From JAGQRJ01 sp041402045 (lineage in GTDB: Bacteria; Planctomycetota; J058), in contig JAWKSZ010000089.1 of NCBI GenBank assembly GCA_041402045.1, positions 1-27,911 of the forward strand: DNA of 27,911 nt. The letters run 5' to 3'. The notes below the pieces were generated by a model. It saw only the letters and a program-made list of their open reading frames with translations. It searched no databases and was not told the DNA's origin. The position numbers and the translations under genes are program-made. Position 1 is the first letter of the stretch; each line of letters opens with the position of its first letter. Shown one piece after another: positions 21,591-27,911 of this stretch.

Positions 21591-24224
21591 TTATCCCCGC
21601 CCGGGTCTGTCAGGCCCTCCACCTTGCGGAGGGAGGGGGTCGCCGCCCGCGACCTCGGCGTAGATCGCGGCGTAGCCGGCGACCATGGACTCGACGGCGT
21701 AGCGCTGCGCGCGGGTGCGGGCGGCCTCGCCCAGGGCGCGGGCGCCGTCGGGGTCGGCGAGGAGGGCGTCCACGGCCTGGGCCAGGGCGTGCGGGTCCTC
21801 GACCGGGACCAGGACGCCGGCGTCCCCCAGGACCTCGGGCAGGCTGTCGATCCGGCTGGCGACGCAGGGGAGGCCGCAGGCCATGGCCTCCGCGAGGGCC
21901 AGGCCGAAGCCCTCCCAGCGGCTGGGCATGCAGAACACGTCGCAGGCGGCGAGGAGCGGGCGCACGTCGTCCAGGAGCCCGAGGAAGCGCACGCGGTCCG
22001 CGATCCCCAACGCCCGGGCCTGGGCCGCGAGGGCCTCGCGCTCGGGACCCGCGCCGGCGAGGGCCAGGCTCACACCGTCGAGCTCGACCAGCGCGGGGAG
22101 GAGCACGTCGAAGCCCTTCTGGCGATCGAGGCGGCCCAGCGCGCCGATCAGCGGGCCGTCGCCGAGGCCCAGGGTTGCGCGGGCGGCGGCGCGGTCGGGG
22201 AGGGTCGCGAAGCGCGCGAGGTCGACGCCGTTGGGCACGACCCGGGGGGCGGTGACGCCCAGGCGGGACGTGGCGAACTCGGCCACGGCGTCGGAGACCG
22301 CGGTGGTCGCGTCGTCGCGGCCGGCGAGCCAGCGCGCGACGGCGAAACGCAGCGGGAGCCGGCGGCGCTCGACCACGTGCAGCGAGCTCACCCGGCGCGC
22401 GGGGCGCGGGACCAGGAGCCGGACCAGGGTCGCGGCGTGGAACAGGTGCGCGTGGGCCACGTGGGGTTGGAAGCGGCGGGCCACCGCCCGCAGCTCCCAG
22501 GCCGCGCCCAGGTCGAGCTTGTGCCGCATGCGCAGCGCGACCACGTCGATCCCCCGCGCCCGCAGCGCGCGGGCCACGTCGCCGTCGTCGCCGCCGGGGC
22601 TCGAGAGCGAGACCACGAGCACCTGCCAGCGCGCGGGGTCGAGGCGCGTCGCCAGCTCGTAGACCACCCGCTCGGCGCCGGCCGGGTGCAGGGTCGTGAT
22701 CGCCAGGAGCAGCCGCCGGCGCTGCGGGTCCGGGGCGGGGACCGGGTCCGGCTCGCGGTAGAAGCGCGCGAGCCCGCGGCGCACCGCGCCCGGGAGCCGC
22801 ACCTGGCCCAGGAGCGCGGCGGTCTCCGCAGGGAACAGGCCCCAGCGCCGGCCGAGGCCCAGGGCGACGAGGGCCGCGGCCCCCCAGGCCAGGAGCAGAC
22901 CCTGGCTCCCCAGGCCGAGGAGCGCGCCCAGATACGCCGCGCCGGCGACGCCAGCGCCCAGGTGCACGCGCCAGGTCGTCCCGGTGAAGCGCCGGCGCAG
23001 GTAGGCCGTGCGCAACACGGCCTCGAGCGCGAACCCGCAGAGCGTGCCCAGGGCCGGGCCCAGGATCCCCCAGCCCCGGGCGATCAAGACCACGTCCAGG
23101 GTCAGGTTCAGCGCGAGCCCGAACAGGCAGAACACCGTGGGCCAGCGCGAGACGAGCTCCGCCTGGAGCACCGGGCGCTCGACCAGCCCCGCGCCGCGCA
23201 CCGCGACCGCGACCGCGAGGAGCTGCAGGGCCTGGGCGCTCGCGTGGGGGGTGTGGGCGCCCAGGAGCAGGAGCAGGGGCTCGGCCAGGGCGACGAGCAG
23301 CGCGGCGGCGAAGCCCCAGAGCAGGGTGACCTGCGGCGCGCCGACCCGCAGGTAGCGCTCGCGGGTCGCGCGCTGGCCGCGGGCGGCGGCGCTGGCGAGG
23401 AGCGGCCCCGGGAGCACCTCGAGCACGACCCCCAGGACCACCGCCTGCTCGGCCACGCGGTAGGCGACGTCGTAGCTCCCGGCGGCGGCCTCGCCGAGCA
23501 TGGCCCGCAGCACGAGCACGTCCACGTAGAGCAGCCCGGTGATCCCCAGGAAGCGCAGGAGCAGGGGGCCGCCGTAGCTCGCCGCGCGGCGCATGACCTG
23601 GGCGTCCGGGGTCGGGCGCGGGGCGACCTGGCGCACGGCCCACAGCGTGAACAGCGCGACCGGGAGCGGGGAGACCGCCGCCGCGAACAGCGCGCGCCGG
23701 AGGTCGAGGCCCGTCCCCGCCAGGAGCAGGAGCGCGCAGAGCACGGCGCGGGTCGTGGCCGAGGCGACGGTGATCCAGCCGCCCTGGCCGACCGGGCGCA
23801 GGAGCGCGGTCCCGAGCTGGGCCAGGGCCGCGGCGCCGGCGAACAGGAGCAGGAGCCCGGCGGCGGGGATCCCGACCGAGGCCGCGATCGGGCCCTGGCA
23901 GAGCCACACCAGGCCGGTGAGCCCCGCCGCGCTGAGCGCGATCCAGGCGGCGAGGGAGCCCAGGGTCCGGCTGAGCCGCGCCTCGCGGTCGAACTCCTCG
24001 GCCCCCAGGCGCAACGACGACCACACCGGCCAGGTGAGCAGCACGGTGGCGAAGCCGCCCCAGGCGAGGAACACGCTCTGGCGGCCGTAGTCGGCCTGGC
24101 TGAGCTGGGTCAGGAGCAGGCGCAGGGAGACGAAGCCCAGCGCGGCGGCGCCCAGCGCGCCGCCGCCCAGGAGCAGCAGGTCGCGGAACCCGCTCGCGGC
24201 GTGGTCCGGGGCGGACCGGCTCAG
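21591..24224 (-). CDS. Wzx-like flippase fused to a GT4 glycosyltransferase
   Basis: The protein is about 877 residues if it starts at CTG 24224, which overlaps the GroES-like stop as CTGA. The first GTG (24074) would remove a hydrophobic helix (RDLLLLGGGALGAAALGF). About 440 residues form a 12-14 helix polysaccharide-flippase (MVF/MATE) domain, including GGPLLLRFLGITGLLYVDVL. From about residue 500 a GT-B glycosyltransferase follows: TTLHPAGAERVVYEL, VVPNGVDLARF, GALGRLDRQKGFDVLLPAL, and the GT4 E-x7-E motif EGFGLALAEAMACG. It would add sugars to a lipid-linked oligosaccharide and flip it across the inner membrane. Fusion of these normally separate proteins is unusual. The C-terminal 15 residues run into repeat DNA. 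It is the last gene of a three-gene run. Confidence 0.85.
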   Translation of the reverse strand: MSRSAPDHAASGFRDLLLLGGGALGAAALGFVSLRLLLTQLSQADYGRQSVFLAWGGFATVLLTWPVWSSLRLGAEEFDREARLSRTLGSLAAWIALSAAGLTGLVWLCQGPIAASVGIPAAGLLLLFAGAAALAQLGTALLRPVGQGGWITVASATTRAVLCALLLLAGTGLDLRRALFAAAVSPLPVALFTLWAVRQVAPRPTPDAQVMRRAASYGGPLLLRFLGITGLLYVDVLVLRAMLGEAAAGSYDVAYRVAEQAVVLGVVLEVLPGPLLASAAARGQRATRERYLRVGAPQVTLLWGFAAALLVALAEPLLLLLGAHTPHASAQALQLLAVAVAVRGAGLVERPVLQAELVSRWPTVFCLFGLALNLTLDVVLIARGWGILGPALGTLCGFALEAVLRTAYLRRRFTGTTWRVHLGAGVAGAAYLGALLGLGSQGLLLAWGAAALVALGLGRRWGLFPAETAALLGQVRLPGAVRRGLARFYREPDPVPAPDPQRRRLLLAITTLHPAGAERVVYELATRLDPARWQVLVVSLSSPGGDDGDVARALRARGIDVVALRMRHKLDLGAAWELRAVARRFQPHVAHAHLFHAATLVRLLVPRPARRVSSLHVVERRRLPLRFAVARWLAGRDDATTAVSDAVAEFATSRLGVTAPRVVPNGVDLARFATLPDRAAARATLGLGDGPLIGALGRLDRQKGFDVLLPALVELDGVSLALAGAGPEREALAAQARALGIADRVRFLGLLDDVRPLLAACDVFCMPSRWEGFGLALAEAMACGLPCVASRIDSLPEVLGDAGVLVPVEDPHALAQAVDALLADPDGARALGEAARTRAQRYAVESMVAGYAAIYAEVAGGDPLPPQGGGPDRPGRG

Positions 24225-24589
24225 GGGGTCGGCGGCTCGCGCACGACGACGAGCACCGCCGACTGCGGGACCACGAGGAAGGTCTCGCCCTGGTAGCGCA
24301 CCTCGATCGCGGCCTTCTTGTAGAACAGCGCGAAGTCCCCCACCTCGACCTGCATGGGCAGGAAGCGCGGGTCGCGGCGGGACTCCTTCCAGGGCTCGTC
24401 GTCGTCGGGCTCGGGGGAGGGCAGGGGCACGCCGGGGCCGCGGGAGATCACCCGGCCCGCGCGCACGTCCGCCGACTCGCCGCTGCCCTGGGGCAGGTAG
24501 AGCCCGGTCGAGGTCCGGGTCTCGTCCTCGGGTCGGATCAGCACCCGATCGCCGATCACGATCATGTGCTCGGGCACGCCCTCGCTCAC
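24221..24589 (-). CDS. GroES-like co-chaperonin family protein
   Basis: This encodes 122 residues from a GTG overlapping the preceding stop (GTGA). HMIVIGDRVLIRP at 8-20, the mobile-loop region EDETRTSTGLYLP at 21-33, and AGRVISRGPG with VEVGDFALFYKKAAIEV are GroES (Cpn10) core elements. An insert at about 54-79 (SPEPDDDEPWKESRRDP) lengthens the roof-loop region relative to the 95-100 residue norm. The loop lacks the usual hydrophobic IVL triplet, having GLYL instead. It is not next to groEL, so it is probably an accessory or divergent GroES. It is encoded between an unknown protein and the flippase-glycosyltransferase fusion, with 4-nt overlaps on both sides. Confidence 0.85.
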   Translation of the reverse strand: MSEGVPEHMIVIGDRVLIRPEDETRTSTGLYLPQGSGESADVRAGRVISRGPGVPLPSPEPDDDEPWKESRRDPRFLPMQVEVGDFALFYKKAAIEVRYQGETFLVVPQSAVLVVVREPPTP

Positions 24590-25641
24590 CCTTGCTTCCC
24601 TTCGTTGATCAGGCGGGCCGCCTCGCCGAGCAGCCCGTCGAGGCTCCGATACACCCCGGTCACGGAGGCCTGCAGCTCGACCTTCTCTGCCAGGGTCAGC
24701 GCGTCGTTGGCGTTGAGCTTGGCCTCGAGCACGCGGAGCTGCTCGCGCACGCGGGTCGTCTTCTTGTGCAGGTCGGCCTTGGACACGTCGTGGCCCAGGA
24801 GGTGTCGCTCCCGGGGTTGGAAGACCACGGTCCGCCAGGGGCTCTTGGGCTCGGGGTGGCGCAGCGCGGCGTCGAGGACCTCGAGGAACGCCGAGCGCAC
24901 GCGGGCGCTGCTCAGGGGCGCGCGCTCCTCGGCGACCCGGGTCGTGATCCGCGCCGGCGGGGGGAGCGGCTCGGTGCGCTCGGGCTCGCTGCGCCCGCCG
25001 CCGCCGCCGCGACGCCGGCGCGGGGCGTCGCTCGAGGACGAGGAGGAGCGCCGGCGCACGGTGCCCTTGGGGACGTGGGTCGAGCCCTTGGCCTCCGCCC
25101 GGGGGAGGAGGTCCTTCCAGGTCGGGAGCGGCTCGGGGAAGTCCAGCGCGCCCTGGGGGCCCCACAGGATCAGGAGGTCCGGCGGGGCGTCCTCGCGGAC
25201 CTCGTTGTCGTCGTCGTAGTAGGCGTCGAGGTGCCGCCAGTGCAGGGCGTGGATCGTGAGGCTGTAGCGCCCGGGCGCGAGGTCGAGCAGGACCCCGGTG
25301 TCGGGGATGTAGCTCAGGCGCTCCCCGCGCCCGTCGCCCGGGAGCCGCTCGCTGGCGCCCACGAACAGCTGGCCGCTGCGGACCTCGACCCCCAGCCCGC
25401 CGACCTCGCCCGTGATCAGCTCGAGCTCGGCGTCCGTCGGCTCGCCCTCCCGCGCCACCAGGCGGAAGGGGCCTTCCTTGCCGGTCTGCACGATCGTGAT
25501 CTGGCCGTTGCGGAGCTCGGGCAGCTCGGCCAGGGGGCCGATCCGCCACCAGTCGGCGCGGTCTCGCACGCGGTGCGCGAGGACCTCGGGGTCGAACACG
25601 GCCACCGCGGCGAGGTCGGTGGAGATCGGGATCAAGGTCAT
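24586..25641 (-). CDS. Two-domain protein of unknown function
   Basis: This encodes 351 residues from an ATG at 25641, first in the three-gene run. The N-terminal domain (1-180), starting MTLIPISTDLAAVAVFDPEV, is beta-rich and contains LAPGRYSLTIHAL and the acidic YYDDDNEVRED; it resembles immunity-like or DUF6386-like domains from memory, without certainty. A low-complexity linker with Ser, Arg and Gly runs (about 205-228) leads to a helical C-terminal region (AEKVELQASVTGVYRSLDGL). No signal or membrane segment is seen. Its stop overlaps the GroES-like start, so a chaperonin-related role is possible by context alone. Confidence 0.7.
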   Translation of the reverse strand: MTLIPISTDLAAVAVFDPEVLAHRVRDRADWWRIGPLAELPELRNGQITIVQTGKEGPFRLVAREGEPTDAELELITGEVGGLGVEVRSGQLFVGASERLPGDGRGERLSYIPDTGVLLDLAPGRYSLTIHALHWRHLDAYYDDDNEVREDAPPDLLILWGPQGALDFPEPLPTWKDLLPRAEAKGSTHVPKGTVRRRSSSSSSDAPRRRRGGGGGRSEPERTEPLPPPARITTRVAEERAPLSSARVRSAFLEVLDAALRHPEPKSPWRTVVFQPRERHLLGHDVSKADLHKKTTRVREQLRVLEAKLNANDALTLAEKVELQASVTGVYRSLDGLLGEAARLINEGKQG

Positions 25642-26352
25642 GGGTGGGAGTTTACTCCCTCCCCGCGGCTGCGGGAGCGACGCAGGGCTGGGGATCCTCA
25701 GACCCGGGCCGGGACGAGCCCAGGCGTGTTCGGCGCGCAGCGCAGCGCGGAGACTCTTCTGCGGAAGAGGCGTTGCTCCCCCTGGTGGGGGCGGGCTTAC
25801 GCCCCGCCCACTGGTTTGTCTCCCTCCACCCCTTCGTAGTGTGAGGCATTCCCAGCCTGCTCAGGCTCCGCCGGCACCCGAAGGCACAAGGGACGCACAA
25901 ACCCGGGCGGGAGGCAGAGCCGGGCAAGCCCCGCCCCTACCCTTGCGGAAGCGGGCCGACGCCGCGGGCGGGTAAACCCGCCCCTACCCCTGTGAAAGTT
26001 TCTGCGCGCCGGATTGGGCAGCAGCCGGTCAGGCCTCGGTCGCGGAGCCGCCCTGTGGGGCAAGCCACGCCCCTACCCCATACAGGCGCACCCAGCGGCG
26101 ACCGCACGCCGAGCACGTCTGTGCCGGACACGAGTGGGACGACCCCGCTACCCTGGACAGCGCAGGCTCGGTGGAGAGGAGGGAGAACGCCCGCTGCGTC
26201 CGACGCGATCGCGCGCCGTCGATGGGATGGGCGCAGGCAAGCTGCGCCCCTACGGAGAGGACGCCCCCTGCGTGGGCGCGCCGGGATCGCCAGCAGAGGG
26301 GGCAGGGGCAGAGGCAGGGGCAGGGGCAGGGGAGGGAGCTCCGCGCCTCCGG
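25642..26352. repeat. Repeat-filled intergenic region
   Basis: ccctac-family palindromes lie at about 25901-25942 (gggcaagcccc), 25966-25990 (gggcgggtaaacccgcccct), 26055-26079 (gtggggcaagccacgcccct) and 26221-26255 (gggcgcaggcaagctgcgcc). A purine-rich run of aggggc units is at about 26295-26335 (ggggcaggggcagaggcagg). No gene is supported here. Confidence 0.75.
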
Positions 26353-27759
26353 CTACTGGTCTCCGCCCTCGCGGGTGCGTTCGCGGAGCTTCTCCATTTG
26401 CTCCTCGAACCAGGCGGCCATGCCGGGGTCCTGGTCGAGGTAGTGCTTGTGGAGCTTGCCGGCGTGGCGGCGCCAGCCGCGCTCGAGCATGGCGCGCTGG
26501 TCGTCCATGCCGAGGAGCTTGCCGTTGAGGTGCGGGGCGGAGTCGCCGTCGCGGAGGCCGCGGAGGTAGCCCATGAGGTGCCCGCGGCCGGGGGGCGAGG
26601 AGGCGAGGAAGTGCACGAACACCCAGGACTGGGCGTAGTTCGTGAACGCGCGCTGGGGCGAGCTCATGAACTCGGCCTGGTTCTGGTCGAGCAGGTCCTC
26701 GAGGGGGAGCACCGGCGCCATGTGGGGGACCTTCTCGCGCAGGAACACCACGTCCTTCAGCCGGTCGGGGTAGGCCTTGGGCGCGGCGGGGTCCCGCGCC
26801 GCGAGGATCTCCTCGCTCAGGCGGTTGCCGAAATACTCCGCCAAGCCCTCGTTGAGCCAGGGCGGGACGCGGTCCACGCAGAGGTGCAGATACTGGTGGA
26901 AGGACTCGTGGAGCAGGACCTTGAGCGTGCCCAGGCCGATCTCGAGGCCGGTGGCGGCGAGGTCCTCGGGCGAGTCGTCGGCGTAGAACACCAGCGTGCG
27001 CGCGATCGGGAAGTAGGTCCCGGCCACGTGCTCGCTCGAGAGGTTGAACGCGCCGCGGAAGGTCTCGAAGCGCTTGCGGTCGGCGAACACGAACACCGTG
27101 GCCACGCCGTCGACGTGGCGCAGCTCGCCGAACATGCGCTCGAAGTTGGTGAAGGCCTTGTCCATGATCTCGCCGAGCTGGTCGAGGGCCTTGTGCTGGC
27201 CCGCGATCCGCTTGGCGAGGGCCTCCCGCGCGGCGGGGTCCGCGGCGGCGAGCTCCTGCTCGAGCACGGGCAGGGGGCGGCCGAGGCCCACGTCGCTCAC
27301 GATCCGGTAGCGCCCCGAGGGCGAGCGCCGCTCGAGGAGCGGGGCCACGTGGGGGACGTCGGCCCAGAACGGGCCCTCGACCGCCATGCGCAGCGCGCGC
27401 ACGCCGTCGTCGTCCTCGCCCAGCACCTGCCGCGCGCGCACGAAGTCGCCGTTCATGGCGCAGCACAGCGCGTGGATCTCGTTGATGATCAGGTAGTCGC
27501 CGACCTCGCGCTGCACGGCCTGGAGCTTGGCCTGGGCGTCCTTGAACTCGCCGCGCATGGCGGCGACGACCCCCTCCGCCGCGATCCGCGCCGGGGTGCC
27601 CGGGTCCACCTGCTTGCAGAAGCGCTCGGCCGCGGACAGGTCCTGCTGCAGCCAACTGTCGATCACGCGGTAGAAGGGCGGGCGACCCTGGGCGCAGGCG
27701 TTGGCCGCGACGACCAGCGCCAGCGCGATCCCCCAGCTCAGCCCGCGCGCTCCGACCAA
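26353..27759 (-). CDS. Exported DUF1570-like putative zinc metallopeptidase
   Basis: This encodes 468 residues from a TTG at 27759 with GAGGAG upstream. The start is chosen because the longer frame runs through a dispersed repeat, whereas this one opens with a signal peptide (SWGIALALVVAANACAQG, residues 8-25). Residues 30-130 are helical, TPR-like (FKDAQAKLQAV). Around residue 282, LLHESFHQYLH gives an HExxH zinc motif (H284, E285, H288). WLNEGLAEYFGNR follows at 301-313, supplying E304 as a likely third ligand in gluzincin style. DUF1570 proteins with this pattern are especially frequent in planctomycetes. It probably acts in the periplasm; substrate unknown. Confidence 0.82.
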   Translation of the reverse strand: MVGARGLSWGIALALVVAANACAQGRPPFYRVIDSWLQQDLSAAERFCKQVDPGTPARIAAEGVVAAMRGEFKDAQAKLQAVQREVGDYLIINEIHALCCAMNGDFVRARQVLGEDDDGVRALRMAVEGPFWADVPHVAPLLERRSPSGRYRIVSDVGLGRPLPVLEQELAAADPAAREALAKRIAGQHKALDQLGEIMDKAFTNFERMFGELRHVDGVATVFVFADRKRFETFRGAFNLSSEHVAGTYFPIARTLVFYADDSPEDLAATGLEIGLGTLKVLLHESFHQYLHLCVDRVPPWLNEGLAEYFGNRLSEEILAARDPAAPKAYPDRLKDVVFLREKVPHMAPVLPLEDLLDQNQAEFMSSPQRAFTNYAQSWVFVHFLASSPPGRGHLMGYLRGLRDGDSAPHLNGKLLGMDDQRAMLERGWRRHAGKLHKHYLDQDPGMAAWFEEQMEKLRERTREGGDQ

Positions 27760-27839
27760 GGTCCGCTCCTCGCCTTCAGGGTAACGCACGCGGGAACGGC
27801 CGGCTGCCTCTCGGTCAGGGGCGGGGGGAAGCTCCGCTC

Positions 27840-27911
27840 GGGCGCGATCGCGGCAGGAGTGCCCTCTGTTGCGGAGAGGTGGAGGGACGCACATACCGGG
27901 CGGGGGCAAGC
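27840..27911 (-). repeat. Dispersed repeat cut by the window end
   Basis: aggtggagggacgcacatac followed by cgggcgggggcaagc matches the two-part element seen at about 15738 and 20773. It is truncated at the window edge. Confidence 0.7.

Noticed and set aside
21585..24296. 903-codon plus-strand frame opposite the flippase-glycosyltransferase
   Set aside because: It is antisense to a gene with clear family motifs and has a repetitive Glu/Gln/Arg/Gly shadow composition.
27760..27909. 50-codon N-terminal extension of the DUF1570-like protein
   Set aside because: It is a reading of a dispersed repeat; the signal peptide and ribosome binding site support the TTG at 27759.

Overview
The window is a stretch of a very GC-rich bacterial chromosome carrying two less GC-rich accessory segments near its left end. 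Two hand-counted 60-base lines illustrate the contrast: 28/60 GC at 4201-4260 (TPR gene) against 50/60 at 22741-22800 (glycosyltransferase gene). Lipobox-bearing proteins, a lamin-tail surface protein, a Wzx-like flippase and a DUF1570-type protein suggest a diderm with a large genome. A Planctomycetota-like host is my best guess and Myxococcota the main alternative; no marker gene here settles it. No rRNA, tRNA or CRISPR array was recognised.

Left accessory region (about 0.2-8.7 kb). (a) A low-GC island of five plus-strand genes lies between two 48-base direct repeats (197-244 and 5818-5865; 45 of 48 identical). It holds a lysine-rich histone-H1-like protein and then four tightly packed genes (14-nt overlap, 2-nt gap, 4-nt overlap): a small membrane-anchored protein, an HTTM-like multi-pass membrane protein, an 873-residue TPR protein and a class I SAM methyltransferase. 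(b) Next is a two-gene minus-strand cassette, a DUF262 (ParB/GmrS-like) protein followed by a HEPN protein with an RNAIAH motif. It is enclosed by 35/39-base inverted repeats, and the last 66-70 bases of the HEPN gene are tandemly duplicated. This is a likely defence or toxin-antitoxin module.

Backbone (about 8.8-27.9 kb). In order: an unknown helical protein with a small ORF just upstream in another frame; five 40-bp tandem repeats; an operon of an IscU/NifU-like scaffold lacking its third cysteine, dCTP deaminase (dcd) and a GFA-family zinc protein; a frameshifted zinc-ribbon pseudogene; a coiled-coil gene with a small acidic gene upstream; a winged-helix-like gene divergent from a winged-helix plus NYN-LOTUS pair; a lamin-tail lipoprotein; a 3-methyladenine DNA glycosylase whose 3' end is tandemly duplicated; a second lipoprotein; a decaying exported-protein gene; and a minus-strand run of an unknown 351-residue protein, a GroES-like protein and a flippase-glycosyltransferase fusion, overlapping by 4 nt at each junction. 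A DUF1570-like exported putative metallopeptidase closes the window.

The gaps (5.7-6.2, 11.7-12.1, 15.5-16.8, 20.6-21.6, 25.6-26.4 and 27.8-27.9 kb) are filled with several families of GC-rich palindromic or modular dispersed repeats. These create many spurious open frames, which were left out. The best candidates for undescribed biology are the HTTM-TPR-methyltransferase island and the inverted-repeat-bounded DUF262-HEPN cassette.
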